A DNA stretch of 64,000 nt from Simmondsia chinensis (Eukaryota > Streptophyta > Magnoliopsida > Caryophyllales > Simmondsiaceae), in contig JAGTTD010000005.1 of assembly GCA_018398585.1 (NCBI GenBank), positions 37,884,750 through 37,948,749 on the forward strand. Direction: 5' to 3'. Each line of letters opens with the position of its first letter. Within the stretch, counting starts at the first letter, position 1. Positions 32,001 through 43,338 of the stretch are shown here, in pieces. The position numbers were made by a program, and so were the translations under genes. A model generated the notes under the pieces. It was not told the origin of the DNA and ran no database searches. It worked only from the letters and a program-made list of their open reading frames with translations.

Positions 32001-35000
32001 AATTGAACTCGAGCTCTAAAGAAAAAGGTGTCCCTCCCGACACCGAGTATTGTCCTTACTCTGCATTATGCGGAGCTCCGAACCCTTCTTTAGGGATTGT
32101 GTATCCGGAGCTCCGATGATAGAATTTTGTACTTGAAGTCAAATGGACCAAGTATTAGGCAAATTGGTAAAAACTCCGGTACTTTTTTTTTTTTTTTAAA
32201 CTGAAAAATAGTTTTATAAATTATTACCTACCGTTGCTTTATACTTCTTATTTGTTTGTTCCCTGCCGTTGTTTTTATACTCTTAACTTTAGAAGCTTTT
32301 ATGTTTTTTATATTGGAGATCCTCAGATATAGCCTCACTTTAGGATAGCACCTTGAAAGGCTAAAGCTGAGTACATCCCACCCCCCGTACCATGCTTATC
32401 TAGGAGCCCTTACAGCCCTGAATTTTTTGTTGTTGTTGTTGTAAATTGTTTTATAGATGTATTACATTATTGATTTGGGTACCTATAATACATGTAATTA
32501 TACAACAACAATAACAACAACAGTCCCAGTGCCTCGCGGCTCCCGCAGTAAGCAGGGTCGGGAGGGGTGGATGTACGCAGCCTTACCCCTTCAGATAGGA
32601 AATTTGGGTACGCAGCCTTATACATGTAATTATACGATACAAAAGCTTTTAGTTACAAAAAACAATATTAAAAAACTTATATTTTATTTAATTTAACATT
32701 ATCGTTTTTTTCATTTGAGAACTTCAGCCTTCAAGGGGTGAAACTTCCTTCAAAGCTCAGAAATTCTTTTCCACCACTAACTTTTGTTCCATCCTTTATG
32801 CTATTAACTTTACCATTTTTTTCCAACAAAATCATCAAACCCAAAAAAAAAAGAAGAAAAAAAAACTCTATTTCAATAGTCGATGCGTTATTATTATCAT
32901 GGTAAAAATATTATTATTAGCATAATAAAATGGGTAAAAGAATTATCTATTATTATCACCGAAACGAGAGCAATTATCCTTAAAATATTATTGCCATTAA
33001 AACATTACCTAGTAAATTCACATTTTCATCGGAATAAAAGCATTATTATCAAAACAACAACTATTCCTTAACGTTTTTACCCCAATATGACCCGCGTAAA
33101 AACGTTACCATTATATTTTGATTCCCGTACTAAAGTTGCTCTCGTATTAACAATTTTTATTCCTCAACATAAACAGAATTAAATTAAACTAATTTTAAAA
33201 GCAATAAATGGCAAATTAATTAATTAATAACAAAAAAAAGGAGAGAGAAATTAAGAATCTTACATTGAGAGTGCGTTGAATAAACTTGGCACGTTTCTTA
33301 GGCCGTTGGGGTAGCTTCGACCCTTTAATCGCCATAAAATCTTCTTCCTTCTCTTTATTCGTTAACGCAATCACAAACTTCGGCGGCCACACCGTCGGCG
33401 CCGCCTCGCTCCCCGACGACGACCCACCTCCGCCGCCGCAGCCCTTTTTCCCCTCCGGTGCCGTCTCCGACGAGGACGCCGCCCTAACTCCACCGTTGTT
33501 TCCGTCGTGGTTGTGGGTCATCCCCTTTCTCTCCGGGGAAGCCAGCACTCTCACCACCCCTCCTCCTCCTTTCATTGCGGTTGCGGTCTCTGAATTCCTA
33601 AAATTAGAAAAAAAAAATGAAAAATTAAAATTAAAATGAAAATAAAAAATAAAAATTGTAACGGAATGGGAGTGATTTAATCAGGTCCACATGAACCCAA
33701 CAAGAGACCAATTAAATTAATTGATTTAAAATATATTTGTTGAAGGAAATTAAATAATTTAAATTTAAAAATATTTTAATTACAAATTGACGAATGTGAC
33801 CCTGATGGGTGTTGTGAATTGCGACGAAATTTGCGTACAAAATGGGCGAGTTTTTGGGGACAGTGGCTTTTAAGAGAGAGAGAAAAAGGGAGGGGTAGAA
33901 AGGTAATTTGAGGTGCTGAAACGTAGAGATATGATATTGGGCGATTATGAGCCGTTGGATCAACAGGAGGGGTACGTGGCGTAAAGGGAGGAGAGATGGG
34001 GGATTGAGATCCGACGGTGGAGAGAGGCGGAGAAGAACGGTGATTAGTACACGTGGCGGAAGATCCGGGGATTTTTTAGGTCCCACATGGATTGGAATAT
34101 AATAGCGGAGAAATCAACATCAATTAGAGTAAGAGCCGGTTTAGGGATGCGTTAGAGGTTAGAGTTCAGTGTATTATGAATTATGCAAGAAATGTTCGGG
34201 TTTCATAATTTTGTATATGAATTTAGTTCAAAACGAAAAAAAAAAAAATTACTTACATTAAAGGTTTTTATATTTTATTTATTATGTTAATTTAATTCTT
34301 TTATTTTTTATTGTGTCAATTTAATCTCTATATAATTCAAAATGTGTCAACTTAATCATTTGGTCAAATTTAAGTTAAGTTAAATTATTGATGGAGTTTT
34401 GAACGAAAAAATTATACTGGATGTAAATAATTTATTATAAATTTATCTATTTATTCAATTTACCCAACTTGCGGCCGACCAATTAAAAATTTTATTAAAA
34501 ACTTAATATAAATTTTTTTTAAGGACAAAATTGATATATTTTAAATTATATATAGACTAAATTAACACAATTAAAAATATAACGACTAAATTGACACAAT
34601 GATCAAAGTATAGAAACATTTTGCATAAATAGCCCAAAACAATACATTCTAAAATTATACAAGACAACTTTAGGTGACTACTTCATCTAATCTATCTTCA
34701 TCTTCATTTTAAGGTTCGACCTTCTATAGACTTATATGTAAATCTCGTAAAAAAAAAGTAATATTGTGGATCAAATCTAAAACTCAGTAAAGTTTTGTAG
34801 GCTCAAAACTCTTTATTGGAACCCTTATTAATTAAATTAGAAAAAAAAAAAAAGTGTTTAGTACTCCATATGTAAATCATGTATTCCACATTGGAGTTGT
34901 GAGAATAAAAAAATCAATCTTAAGTTTAGTAGATTACTCTATCTGATGCTAATTAGTTTTAGGATGAAACCCACTTGGACTTATATATCCATTAATCGGG

Positions 35001-38000
35001 TCTAAAGACCTGGTAAAATTTAACAAAAGGCTTATGATCATAGGGGTAACAACAAGATGTAGTTATAGTGGGTTCCTGTTAGATTCAATAAATAACAAAA
35101 GGTATCTCGCAAAAGAAAATATGTATTTTTGACATAAAGCAATTTTGTTATATTGGTGAGGAAAACAACAAAGAGGAGGGTGTCTTCGGGATGATAACTT
35201 TACCATTACATTATCTCCTAATGACATAACTTAATGGTAAAGAAAATCGGAAACAAACTTCGCTACCTGAATTCAGTTCCTACTAGGGATAATGTTACTA
35301 CCCTTAAAAGGAGATTTCTACACCCTAAGGGCTTATCTACCAACGTTGAAAAAAAACAATAATTAATCTAAAAGTCACCCAATTATATCTTAATGTATCA
35401 AAAAGCAACCCAATTGTATCTCATAATAAAAAAAATAACTTATTTCTAACTTTTCCATCAAAAAATAGTCCAACCCTATTTTCTAATAAAAAAAAAAACC
35501 TAACTTTAACTTTTCACCAAAAAATGACTAGAGCATCATACCACGTGTCACACTCAGCCACCAATTTAGTATTTTTTAAAATCAAATTTCTAAAATTTGA
35601 TTATTTTTGATAGAAAAGTTAAAGTTAAGCTAATTTTGATTAGAAAATAGAGTTGAGTTATTTTTTAATACATTGATATATATTTAAATTACTTTTAGAT
35701 TAATTATTTTAAAAAAAAAAAACCTTCACTATTACATATCAGGTCTCCACAATTAGAGCCTATTTGGTCATATTATGAGAAATTAATAGGAAAAAAAAAA
35801 ACTTTATTATATTTATTTTTTGAATATTTAAACAACATCAATAAAATTATTTTTAAAAAAATATCTCTAACAGGGACAAACAAGCATGTACAGGATGGAC
35901 TCAGGAATTGATTCACACGCAACAAATGAACAGACATGAGTCATGATGCATATATATATATATATAAAAGCTCAAAAGGCACCACCAACCTACCATCCCC
36001 TACAATTGCAAAAAACTTAAAAATAATATTAAATTAATTTTATTCCGTGCGATATATAGTGTGTGTTTTTATTTCATATAATATTAGAATCACTATTGTG
36101 GAATATTGTACTCGATCAGCTAGTTGGCAGATAAAATTGTGGATGCCTAGACACCATAGCAATTTGGGTCAATAAGTCAATAACTTCTTTTGTTTGAACC
36201 GAGTTTGACCTAACCCGCCATCCGACTTACAAGTCGTTGCTACCCATGTTTGACACATTTGACACAATAAACTTGACCGACTTTGACCCGTTTTGTAGAC
36301 GGGTCTAACCTTAATCGACCAATCCAAGCCGTTTACGTATGATAACTCTTATGTTATTTAATAAATTTTTAAAAGATTCCATTCAAAATTGTTAGAAATA
36401 GGACTTGACAAGTTCGGAGGGAGAGGAAGCTCCTCCGTAATATATAGAGATTAATAATTAATTGTCCTTTATACAATTAAATAAGCAATAGTATTAGCAC
36501 CCAGAACCTAATTTATATCAGTTTGTCTACCATGCAGAAAAGCATTTTTCTGCATGGTACAAAATTTAGTTAAAATCTGTACAAATTATTGAACTGTGTG
36601 TCGACACACAGTTTTTGTGTGTTGACATACAGCTCAGTAATTTTCTGTACCGTAAAAATGCCCAATTTATATAGACAATTCAAAAGCTATTACTTAATTA
36701 ATTAAATTTAATATTATTTCTTAATAAGACTTTCTCGTATATTAGTAATATATGAATCAAATATATAACAAATTAGTTTCACTATTCTGCCTTTTTTTTT
36801 TTTTCCCTTTTAAGCACTTATATTTCAAGTGAGCGTTCGATTAAATACACGCCCTTCCAAAATACTTTTCTTAATATTCAAAATACTTCATATGTCTTAA
36901 ACATTGTTTCTAAACAATTAAAATAGTTTGAAGTATTTTCTAAAAAATTTAAAGTACTTTTAAATATTTAAATATAATAAAAAATTTTAAATTATTTTGA
37001 TTAAAAATACATTTATAACCTTCATTAATTTAATTTTAGATATTTTCTTATAGCATCACGCTAACAACCTTAAAGGGTACCAACATGCAAGCACCGAATC
37101 CCATTAAAACTCAAAAGTTAAGCGTGCTTGGACGAGAGTGGTACCAAGATGGGCGACCTCCTAAGAAGTCCTCATGCACCCCTCAAGTTGGTATCCTAGA
37201 AAGCAGCCTCTCTTCAGGGTAGCACCCTTAAGGAGGAAGACTATGTACATTCACCCCCCAGATCTTTCTTAGGCAAAACCCCTTGGAACACTGAAAATGT
37301 TACTTCAACACGTTAACAATGCTCGACTAGAATTACAGGAAGATTACTTGAAATAAAGTTACCTTCCAGAAATATTTAAAGAATTTTGAATTCCCGAAAA
37401 ATATATTACAAAACTTGACATACCTCTAAACCAAATTGATTGTTATGGCCTCTAATTTCATTATTCTTCGAGTGCACCGCCGACTAAAATTAGATCCTTC
37501 TTTTAATTTTCTAGTTCATAATTGATATCCTTGTTTGATTTTGTGCCCAAGGTGCATTTAACTTCACTTTATTCATTCAAATTTTCTACCAAAATGTTTA
37601 ATTATTTAAAAAATTACGGGATACTTATGCCAAAAGTCCCCATACTTTGCTCATTGTATTAATTTAGTCTCTCCACTATTTATATTGTGTCAACTTAATC
37701 ACATGACCAAATTAAAATTAATTTAATGATGTAATTTTTGATAAAACAATCATATTAGATGTAGAAAGTCCACTACAAATCCTCCTATTGACTCCATTAA
37801 ACCCATCTTGTTAAAATTTTATCAAAAACTTAATATAAATTTTACTCTAGAGACCAAATTGACATAATATAATTTGTAAAGGAACTAAATTGACACAATT
37901 AAAAATAAAGGAACCAAATTAATATAATGAACAAAGTACAGAACCTTCTGACGTAAATAACCCAAAATTATGTACTATTATTTCTATATTAATCATAAAA

Positions 38001-41000
38001 ATATTAATATAATATAAGTAATATACCTTAATATGTACCGTTTAGTCACCGCACAATAGACAACTCTTAAAGGAATAGCCGCCCGTGAAGGGGACAAAGG
38101 GGGACCCATACATCATGAATGAGAGCATCAAAATTATTCAATACCCACTCCTCTTCCTCCATTTGGCCCCCACCTACTCCAATTATGTTATGCTATAAAA
38201 TTCCATATATATCCCTACCCTTTCATAATTCAATAAGCCAACCGCTTCTCCTCCTTTTGCATTGAAGAGGGACATAACGTGTTAGCTAGCCCAGTCGATA
38301 ATGTCTTTGGGATTGATTTCGGGACTAGGGATTGAATACCGGCTTCATAAGGGTGAGAGATGAAGAAGAAATCAACCACATCAAATGCCCAGTTCCTTAG
38401 AAAGGCTCTCGCTAAAGCAGGATAGGTGAGATCCTACGGGAAGACTATTTCCAAAGGGCCCCTGATTCTAAAAGACGAGGAAGAAATCAAGTGCAAAGAG
38501 TAATGGAGAAAAAGGTAAGCAATGCTAGGTAGGTCCAGGTGAACTTTGCTGGTTCAAGAAAGGAGGTATTTGCTGCTTATGGATATATGATTAGAATGTC
38601 TGACTTTTGATTGTCGACGGCTGGGAGCTGCATCGTTACAGTTAAGGAAGCGATTGCAGCTCGGATGGTATTCAAAGGTGTATTGCTATGAGTTCCACTC
38701 GTGTGTGTATATATATATATATACAAATTGAGGGCGATAATTTAATGGATGGTATTCCGGACATGCATCAAATGCAGAGGGGAATTCAAGAAGGGAATCA
38801 AGCAGCATATTCGGCAGCATCAAGATATTACTTCCAAGGTACTAGCATAGTTGAAAATAGATCACGTAAGAACTTATATATGATTGTAAGATTTGATGCA
38901 TTAACGTAGATTATCAATCGACTATAGATCTAGATTCATATGTATGTGAAGCAACTAGAAAGACATCCAAACCCAGTGTCCAGAAGTTCAAAGCAAAGGC
39001 AAAAACAACAAAAACAACAATCCTAATATCACAAGGGCTACCGTATAAACAGGTTTTGGGGGATGAATGTACGCAGCCTTCCCCATTTAAGGTGTTACCC
39101 TGAAGGGAGGCTATTTCCGAGGACCCTCAACTTGAGGAGCATGTCATCATGTAATCAAAGCAAGAGGACAAAGGTAAAAAAAGAATGTCAATAGAATTTC
39201 AAGAGACTAATCACAGAGCACTGCAGATGGCATGAATCATGAAGGCCAAAATACATTAGGGTATGTTTAATATCCTTTTCCTGCAGCTTTCAATGTTTTA
39301 AAAATTAAAAATTATATTTTAAAAATAATTCTTTCTTATTCTTTATTTTTATTTTTAACTCTTTCTTAATTTGAGTACAACCTAGAAGTATGCGATTAGA
39401 ACCAAAAAATTATTTTCAAAATCCAATCTTTATTTCTCATAAATTAAAAATTACAAATGAAAAATAATACTAAATAAGCCTTAAAATAATTATACATTCA
39501 AAAAAACAAGAATTAAATAATATCGAAAATCATGCAACATAAAGCTTTAAAACAATAACAACACAATACCTCATTCATCACAGAGCAGAATTAAGGAGAT
39601 AAGATGTACGTAGCCTTACCCTTACAAGCTGGTATCCTAACAAAGGCTGTTTCCGAAGGGCTCTAAAGAATATCATATATGTTTAATGTATAGTAAATAC
39701 TATATTCTTTTTAATATTTAAAAAAGATAATAAAATTTTTTTTTTTTTTTGGGGGGGAAATTAGATAAATAAATGAATGAGAAGATAAAGAAAAGAGAGA
39801 GAAGCATACCCAATACAAAAAGTCTTCTTCATGAACAATCTACCCGGAAGAAGAAGAGCTTCACCGACTCCACATGTGAAAACAAAATGAGAGACTCCAA
39901 TTCCCCCACCACAAAAAGTCCAAATACATTACTTAATCTAGGCAAAAGCCTAACCCCCTTAAGCAATGCCTACGTGTAACACCTACCATCACCCATTCCC
40001 TCATCTGCCAGCCTCTTTCTCCCATGTCACCAAGGAATCTTCCCAAAATAAATACCCAGTCCTCGACTCTTATTTGGTTGTCAAAAAAATCGTCAAAATA
40101 AAAAGTAACTTACGTAGTCTCTTCTAGATATCTATTTCCCATCCTAGCACCGAACATCTTTTACCTATTTCTTGGGAAGTTGACACAGAAATTGAATTCT
40201 CGAGAAATTTAACTTCTTGTAAGAATTTAATCATGTGACAACGAATGAGGCTTATAATTCTATGAAGAACAAGGGTGTATAATTATTGGAATCCCACTCC
40301 TTTTGACATGAGATATAGAACTGTTTAGTGAACGGTGAAAGAGACTAGTGGCTCTGTTATATATAGGGAATATAAGATATATAAATATAACAATAACAAT
40401 AGACTCAGTGCCTTAAGGGCTCCCAACTAAGCGGGGTCTGGGGGGTGGATGTACGCGGCCTTACCCCTTCAGGGTGTAACCTTGCCGAGAGGCTGTTTCC
40501 GAGGACCCCCAACATAAGATATATAAATATAAGTAAAAATTATCCTATAGGATAGCAGAGGTAGGCCTGTGGTGGCTTTTGTGTGTGTTTTTTAAGGAGG
40601 GGATGGATGGTTTTTGCTACTAATAAGATTCGATTCCGCATGGCATCTTTAGCCCTCAACGTTGCAGTTTTGAGATGTAATATCCTCTAATACAATCCTT
40701 AATCTAAATAGGGTGGGCCAATGTGAAGATTACTCTTGTGATAGAGAAACCGGTATGTGGAAAGACCTCTGGTGAGAATATCAGCAACCTATCAAATGGT
40801 AGGGGTTATCAAACCTAGAGATCTCTGGATAACGAAGAGGAGGCGGAGAGTCGAATAGGAGATACTGTGTAAATATCGGAACATAATAAAAGCACCCCCC
40901 CTAGATGGAGCAAGAAGAAAGATGAAGAGTATTGATAAGTACAAGCTCCCCCATAAGAATTTCACCCTTAATAGCAGATTTGTAATACTAGATGCTCTGA

Positions 41001-43184
41001 AAAAATCTGAATGTCCTTAAATCACCCTTAATGCACGAGTTTGAGTCAAACTCTCTTTATCCAAAAAAAAAAAAAAAAACCTATCCGATCGCTATATATA
41101 TTACTCAAATTGCTGCAATTTTTTTCCCTCATGATTGAAGGAGAAAACCTTGACTGGGATACAAAGATAACAACGATTGTTATTCTTTATGGCTAAAATT
41201 ACGACTCTTTTGCCTATAAATGATTGTAAGAATTTTTAAAGACCAATATATATTAGTTAATTTTTTATGGACAAGTGGTTTTTAAGAGTTCTTTAGACAG
41301 AAAACTTTGAAGGCTCTGTCGATACCTACTTTGCATATGATCTTTTGACGTTTTATGTTTATACAACACTTTGTACAATATTTCTCTCTTAATATTGTTT
41401 CTTTTATTGATTAAAAAAAAAGATAACGGTAATTGTTTGGTTGGCCACGATTATATAAAGGTAACACTCTATGTTCTTGTTTCCTACCCACACAATAGAG
41501 GAAGCTTGAGGAAGTCATCTACTTGATTCCAATTGCTTAAAACTTCATCACAAACCCAAACTAGGCTAGTTTCTTTTGGTGAACTATCCCAAACTAAACC
41601 AATGAATAAAGCCAAAAGGAATCTGTGCATTTAAAATTTAAAAAAAAATTGAACAAGCATTCAAGTTTTGCAAATAAGGAACCACATAATTTGACCTAAA
41701 ATATTTAATTGAACGATAGAAAAATTTGTGACTGAGATTACTTTTTCTTTAGGATTTTGTTTTGTTTGACGTAGCAAATCAATTTTATCATATAAGTTTA
41801 TATATTAATCATGTTAAAGGGTGTAATACTAGAACGGAAAATGTTTTCCCTTTCATAAAGTAAAACTTCATTTCTCTAAATCATTTTTGCTAGTTATTCA
41901 CAGCAACATGAACGGCAACAACTGTCCCAGTGATGCAATGGTTCCTACCGAAGCAGGGTCTAGGGAGTTGGGATGTACGCAACCTTACACTTTCAAAGTA
42001 TTATCCTAAAAAAAAAGCTATGTTTGAGTACCACAAACTCTAAAAAGTAAAAAAAGCAGGAAGCTCAATAATTAGTCACAATAGAAAATTATTAAAAACT
42101 TAAGAAAGACCAAGCTTAAGTTACTATTCTTCTGGCTTGCGTAAGCCACAAAATAGAATCAGCTGAAGAGCACTTTGGTCTTTGACCCCCATCAAAATAT
42201 TTTTTACCTACGGTTGCTCCCTAAAGGCAAGGAAAAAAAAATAATAAAATAAAAAAATAAGTCAGAGAAACGCACTTCCCCAGCAACTCGCAACGAACCT
42301 ATATAAAATAAATAAATTGATTTTTAGGTGAGTTATTAGCTTTGTAATCTTATCTTAATATTTATAAATTTATAATTAATTTTAAGAGTTTTTATTGTAG
42401 GGAAAAAATTGATATTCTGGTAACAACAATGTAACTTACAAAATTAAAGCCACAAAATTATCTTATAAATAATAATTTTACTTTAAAAATAATAATTTTA
42501 TCATAATAATAATATTATTTTAACTTTTTATACATTTTTAAAGGAGTTGTTGTTCTGATTGACTTACAAAAATTAAGAACTACAAAATTATCCACATTTA
42601 ATGATTTGACTCTTGCAATAACAAGTTATCCTTACAATAATATAGTTATGGTTTCTAAATAGTCTTCTATTTATATCTTATCTATTCAAAATATAATACG
42701 ACCATTCTAAAAAAAATTAATTTAAGTGAACTTATAAACATTAGAGTTTAAGAGATAAATAAGTCCATTTTTTATATGAGAGGATTAATAGAATACTCAC
42801 AAATATGAAAAATTAAACAAAAGGGTAACAAGAAGTGCACCTGAGAACGCGCTGAGAAACCGGGGCCTGAGCCGGAGACACCGGCCGTTGCCGGAGATTG
42901 AAATGTCCGTTACCGGCGGCATTGACGGCGTTACTATCATTCCCAGACCGGACCACCCGCCGGTCTACTCGAACCGTGGTTCGCTGAACCGGGGTGGTGT
43001 CATCTTTGACTTGAATCTTCATACAACGAAGCCTCTTTCTACTCCCCCACCTCAGCACAAAATCTGCCGATTGGGCCGGCCGGTTCAACCCATCTCCGAT
43101 TATGTTTATCTCTCTTACGTTGCTTGTGGTTGTGGTGGTGGTAGTGGGGTGAGGATTATGGTGTTTTAATGCGTCCTTTTCCAT
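28508..43184 (-). CDS. DUF1639 family protein, four exons
   Basis: Minus-strand exons: 43184-42841, 33597-33264, 29114-29037 and 28561-28508. The total is 810 nt, 269 aa, with all GT-AG junctions in frame (first intron splits an AGG codon 2+1; the others are phase 0). The N-terminus carries ADFVLRWGSRKRLRCMKIQV and TTVRVDRRVVR; exon 2 adds a Gly/Ser-rich stretch. The DUF1639 core at about 185-235 spans exons 2 and 3: WPPKFVIALTNKEKEEDF, GSKLPQRPKKRAKFIQRTLN, then LMSPGGWLCDLTLERYEVRE. The last exon gives RPRGLKAMGNYMESDSD and a stop, the usual family ending. Introns are 9243, 4149 and 475 bp and carry SINEs, foldback MITEs and LTR relics. Function is unknown; basic patches suggest, but do not prove, nuclear location. 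Joining relies on remembered family order. Confidence 0.87.
28607..28990. mobile_element. Decayed TRIM in last DUF1639 intron
   Basis: Two diverged LTR-like pieces (about 28607-28760 and 28813-28985) share TATAAGC..AGTAGGTCACTCC / TACAAGCCTAGTGTGTTATTCC and CAATTGGTTTTG / CTAATGGGTTTC with the TRIM at 15289. The element fills most of the 475-bp intron. Confidence 0.5.
28988..29019. repeat. (GA)n microsatellite
   Basis: An uninterrupted run of GA dinucleotides (about 15 units) just inside the 5' end of the last DUF1639 intron on the minus strand. Confidence 0.9.
29278..29513 (+). mobile_element. 5S-headed SINE in DUF1639 intron
   Basis: The head starts at CGGATCCCATTAGAACTCCG and keeps GCGTGCTTGGGTGAGAG and GGATGAGTGACCTCCT. 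The tail has CAGCCTCTGGGCAGGG, AAGGCTGTGTACATCC, GCACTGGTTCTG and (TTG)n interrupted by a GCTG. Its orientation is opposite to the host gene. No duplication was identified. Confidence 0.8.
29590..29830. repeat. Degenerate GAGCTC/GGCTCAGTT repeat
   Basis: Irregular repeats of GCTCAGCTTAGGC, GGCTTGGCTTAGG and TTTGGCTCAGTT, similar in style to 4725-5065. No termini. Confidence 0.3.
29950..30315. mobile_element. Foldback MITE in DUF1639 intron
   Basis: The left arm (AACTAAATTTTCTAATTTTT, CACACCTTAATGTTAAACG) is inversely matched by the right arm (GTCATATTAAGGTGTAAAA, ATTAAAAAATCTAAGTGAC). Long imperfect arms and an AT-rich centre; no clean duplication. Confidence 0.5.
30368..30997. mobile_element. 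Foldback MITE in DUF1639 intron
   Basis: AATAAATTACAGAAAACTC on the left answers TTTTCTATAATTTATT on the right, with further inverted matches inside. Similar text (ACCATTGACTTTAACCCCTC, GAGAGTTAAGTGATTTTATT) at 56343-56600 suggests a second, partial copy. Confidence 0.45.
31314..31440 (-). mobile_element. SINE/LINE tail fragment (minus)
   Basis: CAACAATAAATTCAGTGTCT followed by TATACGCAGTCTTTCCCCTT and GACTGTTTTTAAGGACCCC: the shared tail in reverse orientation, decayed. Confidence 0.55.
32311..32442 (+). mobile_element. SINE/LINE tail fragment (plus)
   Basis: TTGGAGATCCTCAGATATAG, GCACCTTGAAAGG, AGTACATCCCACCCCCC and a (TTG)n end. It is 61 nt from an oppositely oriented copy. Confidence 0.6.
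32488..32635 (-). mobile_element. SINE/LINE tail copy with 16-bp duplication (minus)
   Basis: A perfect direct repeat ATACATGTAATTATAC at 32488-32503 and 32620-32635 brackets a 116-bp, 5'-truncated insertion. The plus strand reads (CAA)n, CAGTGCCTCGCGGCTCCCGC, GATGTACGCAGCCTTACCCC. TACGCAGCCTTA appears a second time at the far end, so the insertion's 5' end was scrambled. Confidence 0.8.
34249..34634. mobile_element. Foldback MITE (copy of the 57767 family)
   Basis: Arms TTACTTACATTAAAGG / TTTTGCATAAATAGCCC with TTATGTTAATTTAATTC and TAAATTGACACAATG inside. Same design and interior as 57767-58146. It lies in the first DUF1639 intron. Confidence 0.6.
34855..35025 (+). mobile_element. Solo TRIM LTR
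   Basis: A 171-bp sequence starting TGTTTAGTACTCCATATG and ending AAAATTTAACA, with TTCCACATTGGAGTTGTGAG, TTAGTTTTAGGATGAAACCC and ACTTGGACTTATATAT in TRIM-LTR order. Flanks AAAAG / AAAGG match at 4 of 5 positions. Confidence 0.65.
35355..35710. mobile_element. Foldback MITE in DUF1639 intron
   Basis: AATTAATCTAAAAGTCACCC and TTAATGTATCAAAAAGCAAC on the left are inversely matched by TACTTTTAGATTAATT and TTTTTTAATACATTGAT on the right. The arms are about 100 bp or more and the centre carries CCACGTGTCACACTC. Confidence 0.5.
36530..36652. repeat. Pair of strong hairpins
   Basis: First hairpin: ACCATGCAGAAAA, GCAT, TTTTCTGCATGGT (13-bp perfect stem). Second: CTGTACAAATTATTGAACTG continuing through GTGTGTCGACACAC, answered by GTGTGTTGACATACAGCTCA and TTTTCTGTAC, a long stem with a few mismatches. 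CTGTGTGTCGACACACAG is itself an 18-bp perfect palindrome. It could be a small foldback element or a hairpin-RNA source. Confidence 0.6.
37057..37319 (+). mobile_element. Diverged 5S-headed SINE with 11-bp duplication
   Basis: The element is 37068-37308: GGGTACCAACATGCAAGCACC, the 5S-like GTTAAGCGTGCTTGGACGAG and GATGGGCGACCTCCTAAG, then the decayed tail ending AACACTGAAAATGTTAC. Direct repeats CACGCTAACAA (37057-37067) and CACGTTAACAA (37309-37319) flank it. More substitutions than sister copies, so an older insertion. Confidence 0.8.
37618..37963. mobile_element. Foldback MITE (copy of the 57767 family)
   Basis: GGGATACTTATGCCAAAAG on the left answers ACGTAAATAACCC on the right. ATACTTTGCTCATTGTATTA answers TAATATAATGAACAAAGTAC. 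Flanks AAAATTAC / AAAATTAT match at 7 of 8. Confidence 0.65.
38278..38470 (+). mobile_element. Possible tRNA-derived SINE
   Basis: TTAGCTAGCCCAGTCGATAA resembles a Pol III A-box region, and GGGATTGAATACC about 35 nt later resembles a B-box. The sequence downstream (CTCTCGCTAAAGCAGG, GATCCTACGGGAAG) has no recognised family and no duplication was found. Confidence 0.35.
39001..39137 (-). mobile_element. SINE/LINE tail copy (minus)
   Basis: AACAACAAAAACAACAATCC, GGGGATGAATGTACGCAGCC and GAGGCTATTTCCGAGGACCC: the shared tail in reverse. TCAAAGCAA occurs on both sides (near 38989 and 39157) and may be the duplication. Confidence 0.6.
39549..39663 (-). mobile_element. SINE/LINE tail fragment (minus)
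   Basis: AACAATAACAACACAATACC, AGATGTACGTAGCCTTACCC and GGCTGTTTCCGAAGGG. Decayed, no head. Confidence 0.55.
40372..40532 (-). mobile_element. SINE/LINE tail copy with 19-bp duplication (minus)
   Basis: A perfect direct repeat ATAAGATATATAAATATAA at 40372-40390 and 40514-40532 encloses a 123-bp insert: CAATAACAATAGACTCAGTG, GGATGTACGCGGCCTTACCC, GAGGCTGTTTCCGAGGACCC. It is a 5'-truncated retroposed copy in the DUF1639 first intron. Confidence 0.85.
41913..42039 (-). mobile_element. SINE/LINE tail fragment (minus)
   Basis: GGCAACAACTGTCCCAGTGA, AAGCAGGGTCTAGG, GGGATGTACGCAACCTTACA. Head absent and 5' part decayed. Confidence 0.6.
42400..42660. repeat. Dispersed AT-rich repeat, two units
   Basis: CTTACAAAATTAAAGCCACAAAATTATC and later CTTACAAAAATTAAGAACTAC are two related units about 135 bp apart. 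They resemble 13750-13885 and 45170-45420. They sit just downstream of the first DUF1639 exon's donor site. Confidence 0.4.
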
Positions 43185-43338
43185 TTACTTTACCTGCTAC
43201 CGGAATCATCGCAACAGAATCGGTGAATGTTTGACCGTAGTTAAATTTGGGTAACCAGGGTTTAACAAGGCTGGTTACGAGTAATTAAACAAAATTTGAA
43301 CATAATTGTTGAAATTGGTGCGTGGGGTGAACTTTAAG

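Noticed and set aside
33286..33639. 117-codon Pro-rich plus-strand frame
   Set aside because: It is the opposite strand of DUF1639 exon 2, whose minus-strand frame has conserved motifs and matching splice sites.
39773..39979. 68-codon basic protein in the DUF1639 intron
   Set aside because: Low-complexity Lys/Ser/Thr composition, no motif, no splice or promoter support.
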